Source: Sinonovacula constricta | Lineage: Eukaryota; Mollusca; Bivalvia; Cardiida; Solecurtidae | Assembly: GCA_007844125.1 (NCBI GenBank) | Contig: CM017567.1 | Coordinates: 8,786,712-8,850,711, forward strand | Direction: 5' to 3' | Length of the DNA: 64,000 nt | Part shown: in pieces, positions 36,718 through 48,813 of the stretch | How the letters are laid out: every line of letters starts with the position of its first letter | Position numbering within the stretch: position 1 is the stretch's first letter | Translations under genes and position numbers: made by a program | The notes under the pieces: model-generated | Told to the model about the DNA's origin: nothing | The model's database searches: none | What the model saw: only the letters and a program-made list of their open reading frames with translations

Positions 36718-39404
36718 CAATATGTTTAACATTAAACAATATATAAAATCACTCCATTATAAGGTCGTATTTCCCATTTATAGATTTATTAATTATACAT
36801 AACGTTTTTGCAACAATAACAAAATAAAGACTGCAAAAAAATCAATGACATTTCAATTGAAGTTTTCCTTATATATTATTATTTAATAACTTGCGCTTGC
36901 AGAGATAGACAGTATTGTTTGAAATATTTTCACTGACAAAAACTTTGTTATCTAAATACCTAATTATTTTTCAGGTGATACAGTCAACACAATATTTGTC
37001 ACAGATGTACAATATGTACGCACATTCTCTACATCATAGCACAGTGCAAGTTATCTAATACATTAACCGGATATTAGCGGGCAAAATCAGTATGGTAATA
37101 TCCTGGAAGTATTTTAAGATGAGTATTATACGTCTTTCTTATCTAAATGTACTCTGTATCTTAGATGAAAACAGTTGCATCCTTATCAAACTTTACGCAT
37201 ATACAGAAGAAAAACAACATTTTTAAAAGCAGACATTTTGCATGATATAATTGCATCCAGTGTTATTTTTCTGAAACAAAACAATACTTTAATAAGATCG
37301 TATTTTATTATTTCCATGTTTAGACTCATGTTGGCATACTGAGAATAAAAATAAGACACGGATTCATTGCTGTATATGCCTACGGACAACTAACCTTCAT
37401 CCCTTCTAGTTCCACGAATAACACATTACATAAATTACAAAACTTCTCATTGGAATATGAAAGAAGTCTAGTAGAGTAATTTGGATAACATATTTATTTA
37501 TTTAGAACCAAATTTATATGGGGTTTGCCTTAGGTTCGAAGCTTGTTTATTGCCTCATGTCTGCATTTAATGGCCAGGAACGCTAGTACATTTATACCAA
37601 TCTCAAGCATACTAGAAAAATGTAAAGGTTACATCAGAACTGTGACGAAACACTTTATAAAAACGAGCGAACCCAACTGTTACCGCCTATTGCCCATACG
37701 GACGGCTCCTTGTATTCTCAATGCGTGTATTTTCTTATTTAACGTTCAATGTTGTTATCCGTTGTTATACCGTTCAAAACAAGTGATTCTTTTATCATTG
37801 CTTTAGCAAACAGTATTTTAAACATGGTTTATTTTGTGTTTAATCAATTGTATTTAATGTAGATGTACTCGTATAATTATGGAAATCTATATACTCAGAT
37901 AGATAGTCATGGTAATTATCGGTTCTTATTGTAAAATAAAACTACATTGTTCACGTAAATATTAGTTTTCCATAGCACGATCGGAAAAGGAATGAGCAGC
38001 TTAAACAATTAAGCAGAGGATTTTCGAAGGTTATTATCTTTTTATGTTAAACCATGTTTATACATAATCTTTCCAGGTGCAGTTAAGCTTTAGCCTTATG
38101 TTGGAATTCGTTACATCGTTTTTGAATTCATCAGCTAAGCACTTGTTACGACCGCTGTCGCTATTTAAAATTTATTTATAAAATGGCACGTTTACTAAAC
38201 GACGAAATGGTGTAACAGAAAGAACAAGCCAGCAACAAACTAGTACGATAATGTTTTATTTTAATACAAACAATAACAAATAAATGAGAGAAAATTTCAA
38301 AAAGCAAAATAAATGTTAGCTTACAGTTTGTCCCTTTAGGAGGTGTCCCTTTAATAGTCCAATTAATAATCCAACGTCGAATAATCCATTCGGTAGAATG
38401 TCCTCGTATATAAGCACAGTTGAAATAATCCAAAGGTAGGACAAAACACGAATGTAAATGATATAATTCCAAATTCAAGACTTTAATATTTATATCACTG
38501 TAGAACATAGTAAGTCCAAGTAAGTTCCAACACAGAAAAGTTTAATATAGAAGCTGCAAGTATTTCCGAACTATATGTCCAAACTCTATGTCCAAACGTT
38601 TATCCAAACTTCCTTTAATTCGGCAAACACGCCCTTATATATACCCAAAGAAATTCTAGAACATTCACGAAAACCAGAACATTCTCGAAACCCAGTTAAA
38701 AATAAACAAATGAACTTTCTAGCATGATCCCTTTTCTTTCCAGCAGTTACGCGAATGCTACGTCATCAAAACCACAACGGTAAACAACCCTTAACCTGAC
38801 TAGCGTAACCTTCAACGCTGGTGTACTACTGTACATAAGACACTGATGTTAGAAATTCGTTCTGAGGGATGATAACTATCCATTATGTTGTCTAATCGAT
38901 TGTTAAAGACTAACTTTTATAGAAGGTGATGGCAAACCATCCTAGCGATCATAAATGTTCAGAAATTGCAAGGAATATAAAGTGATGCCTTAATGCTGAA
39001 TTTACTAAAACCACAATAAATTTATTCGACTAATTCGATCTTAAAGTCGGCCCACGTCCAACGGAAAATCATGTTCTCAATTTTAAATCTACATACTTAT
39101 AAGCGGTCCACAAATAATGAATGTTAAATATTGCTTTAACAATATAGCTGTTGATTAATATAGAAGAAACATGAAAAATCTTTATTCGGTACGGACATAC
39201 TCTGTTCGCCTCATATTCTGACAGCACTAAAGATGAACATTGTTCAGAGAATTAACAGATTTATTACAAGTTGAAGATGGAAACGTCATTTTTTGAGCTT
39301 TAAATAGGTAGCAACATTTCACCTACTGCAGTGTTCACACTTCCTGATAACATATAAATCAACTGTAAAAACATTAAAGACGTCCAACATTTAAGTCGTG
39401 CTTT
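36718..39404. other. Intergenic, nothing supported
   Basis: AT-rich. A diverged stretch near 37560-37690 shares order with repeat R (GGCCAGGAACGC, CAGAACTGTGACGA, AACTGTTACCGCC) but is too degenerate to delimit. No exon support. Confidence 0.45.
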
Positions 39405-40085
39405 TCAGAATATATGACAAAGTCGTATGAGCATTGCAACAAATACCAAACTCTGAAAAGGCATAGGACAAAGGTATTTCACATACAAGCCAAATGAAAA
39501 ATAACAACAGATTTATGATGAGTCATGTAACGGAAAGAGCAAACTGGGGTGCCCAAACCTGTTTTACCGAGCCGTCACCAAAATATCCAAGCCCTAATGT
39601 TTTCTTTGATAAGTGATGACGAAAGTAGTGACGTCATTGAAAAATAATGTCCACATAGTGTTTAGAAAAGGAAGGGGGGTATTTCGATTAGAAAAAAACA
39701 CACAAAATAATTGATTATAAGTGAAATTAACTTTTTGAATTAAGATTGGTTTCTCAAATGCAAATAACGAAATGACACCCGATATATTTGAATGAAATGT
39801 CCAAGCGCTAACGTTTTTTTTTTGGATATGTTATGACGAATTTAGTGACGTCATTGAAAACTAATGCCCCCCCCCCCCATAGTACTATTTAGCAGAGAGA
39901 GAAGTATTATTCCATTTAGAAGAACTACACAAAATTGTTGATTGTAAGTGAAATTAATTTTTTGAATCAAGAAAGGAAAATGACCAGAGAATTGTAAATG
40001 GTTGTAGCATCCTGTTCATGTGAAGATGGAACTGACCTCGCACTTCCTGATGGGTTTCTCAAATGCAAGCAATGAAAAGAAAAAT
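39405..40085 (+). repeat. Dispersed repeat R, composite copies 4-6
   Basis: A 5' part (GAATATATGACAAAGTCG to GGGGTGCCCAAACC, 39408-39560) is followed by two or three partial, rearranged 3' parts. AAATATCCAAGCCCTAATGT at about 39583 and AAATGTCCAAGCGCTAACGT at about 39796 mark two units, and GCACTTCCTGATGGGTTTCT near 40037 a third. All keep plus orientation. A C9-10 run lies at about 39868. Confidence 0.7.
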
Positions 40086-41778
40086 AGTTGTCTTTGATAA
40101 TTTGATAAAATACTAGTCAGTAGAATTGAAACTTATTATTCTTTACAAAATAAAATTCACCTTTTGCACACTTATTCTGTTATTTAAGAAACAGGGGAAT
40201 AGTTCATATTTAAAGTTAAATTTCATATTTTCACGACATTCTTTAAAAAACATTTCTTAAAATGAGACTTATCATCAACAAACCAAGTTTACATCTTCCA
40301 CTAAATAGTTGCTGCCAGCTGCTGAACTGTAATTTCAGGAAGTTAGCTAAAGTGCGGCGATGCCTGAAAAACAAGTACATAAAAACACTGAGCTCCTTCC
40401 GGGTGTTGAACTACAGACACATTATCAATATGATTTTAAACACTTTCAAGGAGTGTAGTAGATTACTCTCGTACGCCTAAATAGAATGTAGATAATTTAC
40501 TTAATAATATAATAATGTAGATAATAACACACCTTTTACATATCTTTATAGGGACTGAGTATAGATTGTAAAAATCTGTTCTTGTACAAAAAAGATTTAC
40601 AATCTAATATAATGAATAAAATATTACATTATAGACGCTAACAAATATATTATGAACATGTTTATTTAATATTTATTTATTTAATATAAAATGTAAGTGT
40701 ATCGATGTATGGTTGCAAGAAATAGGATATATATCTGTATCTGCATTCAAACTTTTCATGCCGTATGAACGTATTGTCTTTGAAAAGAAAACATATTTGA
40801 AATAACATATTCAATGGATAATTTTACATGTATATATATCTATAAAGAGAAACCAGAATCTTCTTAAAACGTTGGTTGTGAAAAATCAGGTCACTATAAT
40901 GCATTTCTGTACACAATAAGTCATCACAAAATACAGAGCGGCATTGAACTCCGAGGGCAAACCATTTAATATTCTTTGAAATCGCTGCTCACCCATTTAA
41001 AGTGCGATTCATGCAATGATGACTTTTAAGCTGTATAACTTCTACAAATTATTTTTAACCCCACAAAACATATTTAAACGTCCATATACACAAGCTAATT
41101 AACCTTTATACGAAGTAGTTACAGGTAGCATAATATGAATGTATCTGGCCACTGCTTTTGTGATTACATTTAACACAGGCGTTTGTAGAATCGATCACCG
41201 TGATGACGATGTGTTTTCACACCTTTGCAGATGTGAGAATAGTTTTTTTTTAAAAACTCGCTTATGTGAGAATAACAAATTAAAATTCACATTTTGGAAT
41301 CATTATCAACCAATAATTGTCTGCAAGATTTATCAACTATGTTCTATTTTGAATCTTTCTAGACACTGTCTTTTTATGGACGAGAAGCCATTAGCTGTAG
41401 ACATTCTCTTGTTATAAAGGTTGTAAAGTTAATTATGACATTTGTTTTACCACTGTCAGCAAAACAGTTTTTGACTTTAAATGGATTTTAGCTTTTCGTT
41501 GCATGTCACTTTATCATTTATGTCTGAAAAACTGATAAATGTATAACATACTAGTTAGTTAATTATAATCTGTTGTTGGTAAGCCCATTTGATCTTTAGC
41601 CTAGTTCTATGAGAATGGTTAAGATTGAAAGTTAAATTAAATTAATCTTTTCTCATCCAAGTTATTATAATAATAGTTTGTGAATTTCCAGGTTTTATAA
41701 CAAAGTCACAAACGTGACCGAAAGTATTAATTATTTCTGAATTAATAATATTTCAATTCAGCACATTTTTAACAAAAA
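40086..41778. other. Intergenic, nothing supported
   Basis: AT-rich; open frames at 40262-40480 and 41139-41417 have no recognisable domain, splice context or duplicate. Confidence 0.5.
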
Positions 41779-41858
41779 AGACATTAATTAGGACAGTTTT
41801 GATTGATCAAATATTGTTATCCATGGGATTTAATCAACTAAACTTCAACTACAATCAG
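41779..41858 (+). repeat. Target-site duplication, LINE 3' side (80 bp)
   Basis: An 80-bp direct repeat from AGACATTAATTAGGACAG to AACTACAATCAG. The other copy is at 44387-44472 and differs only by an extra AACTAC. It lies directly beyond the (ACAG)n tail of the LINE. Confidence 0.85.
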
Positions 41859-44386
41859 ACAGACAGACAGACAGATTTTTATTTAGTATATAATGGCCAC
41901 CGGCCCAAAATACACATCATTTACAGAAGCATATACAAGAGTTGTGTTTATATTCATACAATAAACATAAAAAGACAGCTTATTTTCACATGTAAGATTA
42001 GTTACAGTGTACAAGGCATGTGTGAAATATGATATAATAGCAACCCTACTAGCTATTGCTCATGAAGTTTAATCACTTCATTGATATAAACAGCTATTTT
42101 CTTCAATTTTAATTGAGATCTTGTCTTCATAAGGTTTTAATTGAGATCTTGTCTTCATAAGGTTACAAAAGTTATATTGAGTTTTACTACCTTTAAACCA
42201 ATTCAGCAAGTACTGTTGTCTTAAGTTTTCGTATTTAGGACATATGAAGAACATGGAATTCATCCTCAATCTTTCTGATATGTATAAAGTTAAAACAATA
42301 TAAACAAATACGTTCATTCCTAGGGACATTTTGATGCCTTCCTACTTCTATGGCAAACTTATGAACTGAACACCTAAATCGTGCTAAGGACTTCCTTAAA
42401 ATGAAAGAAAAATCTAGAACTAAATATCGTTCTGGTTCTAAAAGGGATTTAAATTGTTTGTATGTGTCACAGCGACTGGATTCATTTACACTTGATGACC
42501 AATTTTGTTTCATGCAATCAGCTAGCCTTGCTTTAAATTGATAGATAAAGTTACTAGTATTTCCTATTTCCTGATACACCCATGCATACCCAAATCCAAA
42601 TCGAAATAATAACTTTTTAATGGCACTCACCCAATTTCGTCTTCCCATGTCATCCTGCCGTTTTAACATTATATAGCTATTTCTCGGATATCTATTTGCT
42701 TGCATAATTAACAGTTTACACCAATATTTTATGCATTTAATATGATAATCAACACTGAGGGGTAGTCTACCACACTCTCCTAATACCATACAATTATTAA
42801 CCGTAGTATTTCTAAGTCCTAAAAAATCTTTACAAAAATGTATCTGGATTTGTTCAATTTCATCTGCAACCTCAGTGCCCCATATCTCTGCTCCGTAAAT
42901 TAGAATAGGCTTGACCATGGAATCAAAAAGCTTAAAATATTCCACAAGTTCAAATTAACCAAAGTTACGTCCAAAAGCCTTAATGGCGTTGATGGATTTC
43001 TGTGCTTGAGCAGCAAGCTTTTCCTTAGCTGTATTCCACGATAATGTAGAAGAAAAATTAAACCCATGTATTTATAATTTGATGTGACATTAACTCTTTC
43101 TCCCATATAAGTCCATTTTTCGTATGCCCTCAGAGGTCCGCTCTTTCTAAATACAATAATTTCGGTCTTGGAGTGATTAATATTCATTCCTGAAAATTGA
43201 CAAAAATCTGCCAGAGTATCTAATTGGCGTTGCAGTTCAATGGCCGTATCAGCACAACTCGCAACATCATCAGCATATAGTATACATGTAATATCTGGAA
43301 TATTCTCTGTTACAAAGATTCCCCTATGTCCCCTCTCATAAAAGAATTTGCATAATTCATTAATATAAAGATTAAAAATTATTGTACTGCTCAGGTCCCC
43401 CTGCTTTATCCCGATGTTACAGTTAAATGCACTAGAGGCTTGGGAGCTTGAAATACGTACACGACTTTGTAAATTAGAGTACATAGCTACAAGACAATTA
43501 TACAGTCTTCCCCTCATTCCTATGTCATATAATGTTTGGAATAGTTTATGGTGCTGTAACCCATCGTAGGCCATTCTAAAATCAACATATAGTACGTAAA
43601 ATCTACCTTCAGGCTTAGTAATATATTTTTGTATCATGCTTTGTAAGGTAAAAATATTATCTGTTGTAGAGTAACCCCTCCTAAAACCTGCTTGCGCTTC
43701 ATCAATTTTGTTGAACTGAGTAGCCCAAGTGTTTATTCTTTTAAAAAGAATGCTTGAAAATATCTTATACATTACGTTGAGAAGGGATATTCCACGGTAA
43801 TTTGATGGATTATTTGTAGAACCAGACTTACGTACAGGTACTATTATACTTTCGCTCCATTTACATGGGAAATTGGCAGACAGAAATATTTTATTAATCA
43901 AAATGTGTAAAATAGGACTTATGTAAGAGCATGTGTTTTTGTAAAATTCTGTTCCTATTCCATCTATTCCTTGTGCTTTACCACTTTTAAGCTCTTTAAT
44001 ACTATTTATTACTTCTACCTCGGTAATATCACAATTCAATATAGCATCATACTCAGTATTAATCCCTTCCTCAGTGTTTACCGTAGTAATAGCAGGTAAA
44101 GTATCAGAATACAAAAGACTCTTAAAATAATCGACCCATTGCAAGACTGTTATTTGGCAGATAGGTGATTTACACACGGACTGCTTCTGCTGTTTTATAA
44201 GCTTCCAGAAGTCATACGGTCTGTTACGAGCAGATATCAACTTTGTTTTCATGTTTAATTGATATACATGTTTTTTTTTTGTCGGCACAGTCTCTTAAAT
44301 ATATTTTTGTTATTAATGTACAACTGCAGATCGTCGGGTGAGTTACTCCAGCGAAAGCGTCTTAACCCGACATATTTATCATGTTT
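41859..44386 (-). mobile_element. 5'-truncated non-LTR retrotransposon (LINE)
   Basis: About 2.53 kb between ~80-bp direct repeats. On the minus strand it holds the 3' portion of an ORF2-like gene: reverse transcriptase plus C-terminal region. It then has a short 3' UTR and a (CTGT)n tail at 41859-41874. The endonuclease domain expected upstream of RT is absent, so the copy is 5' truncated. Near the 3' end of the coding part a 31-bp segment is tandemly duplicated (GAGATCTTGTCTTCATAAGG at about 42113 and 42144). The clade was not determined. Confidence 0.9.
42078..44340 (-). pseudogene. LINE ORF2 remnant: reverse transcriptase, disrupted
   Basis: The longest open part (42900-44288) encodes RT: KSGKAQGIDG (residues ~100-110), PSNYRGISLLNVMYKI, FRRGYSTTDN, motif A YVDF (~235), motif B GIKQGDLSSTIIFNLYINEL (~293), motif C LYADDVA (YADD at 43266-43277, residue ~338) and MNINHSKTEIIVF. 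The first residues depend on a frameshift in a ten-base T run (44271-44280), upstream of which another frame reads FKRLCRQKK. A second frameshift lies near 43050-43070 and a stop near 42955. The frame then continues as KPILIYGAEIWG (42235-42945) with a C-terminal Cys/His region (CLYCFNF, EFHVLHM) before a further shift into CPKYENLR. These lesions mean it is not functional as read. Confidence 0.88.
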
Positions 44387-44472
44387 AGACATTAATTAGG
44401 ACAGTTTTGATTGATCAAATATTGTTATCCATGGGATTTAATCAACTAAACTTCAACTACAACTACAATCAG
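44387..44472 (+). repeat. Target-site duplication, LINE 5' side (86 bp)
   Basis: The second copy of the direct repeat at 41779-41858, otherwise identical apart from an extra AACTAC near its right end. Confidence 0.85.
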
Positions 44473-47400
44473 CTGAATGACACCATTATTCTAAGTATTT
44501 AAAGGCAAACATGCCGACCTTTATGCTTTGAAATGCACAATTATATGTTCATCTAAACATCAGAAAAGAGAAAGGAAGCAGGCTAAGTTTAAATGTTTGT
44601 GACTGAATCGGGATACTTCCCAATGTGAAAAATACTATTTACTTCTTCGCATCTGTATATTTTATGTAGGTCATTATAATCCTTTTTAGACATCCCTAGT
44701 AGATATCTAGAAGGAGTCTTCCGCTAACGTATTGAGTTTTTTTGTGGTTACCAAATATGGAAAGACATTTATATTATGGGCATATGACATTGCCGATATG
44801 GTGTATAAGCAATACCTCATAGTCTCAAGTTAACTTTTAGGTTTTGTACTTACATAAAATCTAAACGAGTATTTATTTAAATGGATCGAAATCCATTCAG
44901 AGTGAAGCACTTGCCATTTTTTATCTATAATTCGGAAACTTCTCATCATATCGTATTTATTGCACTGCAGGTATGTCTTTTGTATATTTGTTAATACTCA
45001 ATGTAGGTAGAAACATACGTTTTTTTTTCTAAAAGACATCTAGCAATTGCAGGTTACAGAAGTGTCCATGGATGTCTAAAATCCGTTATGGTAAATGGTA
45101 TAGTATAAAATGTTAGATTAATTGTTTTATGTATCTTAAAAGAAAGAAGATGTGAAACTGAACGATATTTTTTAGTATCTTGTATTTTACCTTATGTTAG
45201 GTCTAAAAAAAATGCCCATGCATCCTAGCGGATTCGACCAATATAAACGTAATCTGAAATTAACCACTACATTTTACACAGCTGCGACCTGAATATAAAA
45301 ATCCCGAGTGTGCCATTCCTTCCCGAGCGCGTGAGGAATCTTTAGATTGAGATGCCGAGATGATACGAATGACATACGTCTTTACAAAAAAACAACTGGT
45401 TCAAAGCTGCAGAAAGCAGTGAGGTCCAGCTAGGGAGATCGCAAGTATCTCGGCCTAATAAATAATGCATAGTCAGTGAAACACTAGTTCGCTCACTATT
45501 TCGATCATTTCGTCGAGTTAATGAGTGATATTCGTAAGCGGCATTTTTCCCCTTAAATTTTCATTTCCTGTAGATCTGAATTACTCAATATAACGAACTT
45601 CCAGTTTAAAAAGATAACAATATTAATGTTAAAATTTGAAGGATGCCTGGACGCAATTGACAATAGTCTGTATAATTGAAATTGGATTCAATGAACGATT
45701 GTCAGTTTTTGTGAAAAATATCAAGCTCACGGAGGAGCACCCTTATATTTATTTTAAAGTAAAGTCTTGTTCTTCTTCTTTTTTTAAACAAAACGTTTTT
45801 TAAATCGCTTACATACATCGATTTCGTCCTGATGCTTATTCGTTTACGGCTTTTATCTATATTGTTTGTGTCCGAGATTGTGAGATTGTGAGATTACTGT
45901 CCAATAACGTAATATATTTGTACTGTGAAATGCAGCTATGTACAGGGTGATCACGTGGAATTCATTATTTTGGTTGTATATTTTTATGGACAGTCATGTT
46001 ATCATCGGATCATATTGCAGATAACTGGATTAATAATACAAGATTCTGATAAAGCAGGCTAAATGATAGCCGGATTTCCATCATTAGGACAGATTAATAC
46101 AATATTGTTTTCCTCTTGCATTGGGTTCTCATGTTCATTAATTGTTTGTGGTGTCTATTTTGAAATTGATCATTTTGCAAATCATGCTATCTTTTCCCCC
46201 ATATTTTTGGCTATATGGAGAGGCTGTGTCATCTGGATTTCTGGATGCGGCAATGCTCGATATGCACATGTCATATTTAGCTGAAAAGCTATTGTACTGA
46301 GAATATGGTGAATGGGAATGATTAGTCTATATTTTAATGATCTCTCTTGATACAAAGAAAGCTAGTCTGGATAACAACGCAAAAGGTACCTGAGACATTG
46401 ATTGGAAACTTCATACAACACCAGAGCTTATTGACAGAGTACATTGATAAAAACACTTACTCTGGTTGGTCGCTTGTTGATTTTGTTAAAGACACTTTGA
46501 ACAAGAAAAATGTTGTTCTACAGACATGTTATCTATAATACAGTTTATTTCAATTTCAGTTTTTTAACCGCCTATGTTTTTATTGTTTTGTTTCCATTTT
46601 TCCTTAAGGCCTTAGAGGCTAATGCAAGAGAGGAGCATTTTTACTGGAGGGTTAACTACTACAGAATGTAATATAGTCTTTGTTCCCTTTTAACAAAGGC
46701 TAAGTAAAATTTGCGAAATATATAGAATGCAGTCGAATATATTGAAAATAATGGTTAAATTAAAAGAAAAATAAAGTAGAGCACATACGTTTCCAACCAG
46801 GAGCCACCGGTATTAGTTTAAAGAACTCTATCCTAATGCTAATCCAAGAGGGCTGCTATTATTTAATTTTGTCTGTTCTTCTGTAGTGCGGAATGCATCA
46901 ATAATTTTTTTTATAAAATATCGGAGAAAATGATGTTTAACTTTACTCTTTAACTAACTGAACTTGTTTCAATTCTTAAAACTATTTTAAAACGTAGTTC
47001 TGGGAACATACCAATTAATTACTTCGGGGTTAAGTCTTCAATTTGTTTGGATTTTATTTTGTTAGCTAACGATTGTACATTTTTATAAATAAGTGAATGT
47101 GATATAGTGTTTACAGCTGTCTGTTTTTATTTTTAATACCGATTTTAATGATTGCGAACTTTATGTAAAAAGATGAAAAATAAGCATTTCAAAACGTATT
47201 TCTATAAGACTTTACAAAAGGTTAAAGTAAAAAAATAAAGTCAATTTTCCACCTCAATTGTACTTCTTGTACTACTCAAGAATAGAAGTTGGTTGTTTTG
47301 GACTGGGTTATGCAATAACGTGCACGTAAAATATCAGATGTCCGTCTAATTATACAATATCGAAAACAATATGGATCTCTCTCAAAAGTTAATTGTTTCC

Positions 47401-47695
47401 AAACGCCTTTCAACACCTAAAACTTTCGTCATCTTCATTCCCATCAGAGATAAAAGAATTTAAAATTTCAAACAAATACAATTTTGGAAGATTATATGTT
47501 ACAAGGTCACGCACGTTATCGGAACTTTTTACTTATATTTAAGTTAATAATATTTCAACATATTTCTGCAGTCACTAACAAAACAGCTATTTATATTGTA
47601 AGTCAACAATTTAATTTATCACAATAATTATATCAAGGTAAATTAAAAAAACCCTAATAATTTGGCAAAATACATTTGAGTTCAAAGAGGACAAT
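44473..47695. other. Intergenic, no supported gene
   Basis: AT-rich. A short open stretch near 46150-46300 on the plus strand translates to protein-like sequence (FPPYFWLYGEAVSSGFLDAA), but it is bounded by stops and has no clear splice sites or homologous copy here, so it is not called. Around 45290-45480 there is a slightly GC-richer block of unknown nature. Confidence 0.4.
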
Positions 47696-47696
47696 A

Positions 47697-47826
47697 ATGA
47701 CTGACAAGAAGAAATGTATCATCACTATATAATGCTTGAATGAACGCTCGGCTAGCAAAACACTGACCAGAAGAAATGTATCATCACTAAATAATGCTTG
47801 AATGAACACTCGGCTAGCAAAACATT
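47697..47826. repeat. Two-copy tandem duplication, ~64 bp
   Basis: ACAAGAAGAAATGTATCATC and ACCAGAAGAAATGTATCATC begin two adjacent units, each ending in CTCGGCTAGCAAAACA. They differ by only a few bases, indicating a recent local duplication. Confidence 0.9.
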
Positions 47827-48720
47827 ATTATTAATGACTTTAGTTGCTAAACAAGATTTTATGAACTGTGATATGTTCAAAGGGAAGATATTTACCTTTG
47901 TTTTATGAGGTTTGTATTTTCAACATTTATATGCCCGTGTATTGACAAAAAAGCAACAACAACATATATATAGTTATTGCTTAGTAAGTCATATAAACCT
48001 TATGGAAATGGAGGACAAAAAGCAATATATTAATAAAAACCCCAAATCACTTTTTCTCAGTTGAGATTTTTATTACTTTCAATTTGGAGAGCTCATATAT
48101 TTACTTGTTTAATCACAACATTTTCACTTCTTGATATCACAACCTTTCCAGACTTTTGCAGCGGAAAATAAGTAGTTGTGTTTGTTGTTATGTTTGAAAA
48201 ACTCTTGGATATATGTTTTAGCTTGAGCACAAAATTAATGTTTCTGTAAGTTGGGTCTGGAGAATCTGTGCATGCAGGGATGTTGAACGTTTGTACAAAG
48301 TTTTTTTTCGATCATTAACATGATAATATAACAAGTTCACTGATGTGAAATATTTATATAATCCACGTATATTGAAAAGTACAAAATAACATAAACGTGT
48401 ATAATCTGAAACGTTATATTGAGGTTTACAGATCTTTAAAGATTTTACACATTTTGTAGAACACGTGATTTTAATACCAATGGTGATGGTGTAACAAATA
48501 ATAACAAATTGTTTTCAAATATTCACAAAAATGCAACGAACAACAGTTCCTTGACAAACGATGGTTATATTTAGCTTGCTGTATTAGTATAGGGAAGGTT
48601 GACATCAAGGGTCAGACACCAACACTCTTGTATTCTTCAGTGGTGAATATCTTGCAAGGTTGAAGGTATTACATACGTGGTGAGTTAATGTGCGTGTAAT
48701 TACGTAGGCGTTCGTAATGC
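47827..48720. other. Intergenic, nothing recognised
   Basis: AT-rich spacer before the 3' side of gene C. Confidence 0.5.
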
Positions 48721-48813
48721 TATAACTGTGTGTGCGTGTGCAAACGCGTCTTCGCGTAATCATGTGCTCGTGCATTCGTGTATGTGTTTGTGCTAGTGCG
48801 TTTGTGTGTTGTA
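48721..48813 (-). other. 3' UTR of gene C with GT/GC-rich tract
   Basis: GTGTGTGCGTGTGCAAACGC and similar sequence directly after the stop codon parallels the tracts after A and B. The shared strings (for example GCGCGTGT/GTGCTAGTG variants) point to inherited 3' UTR. Confidence 0.5.
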
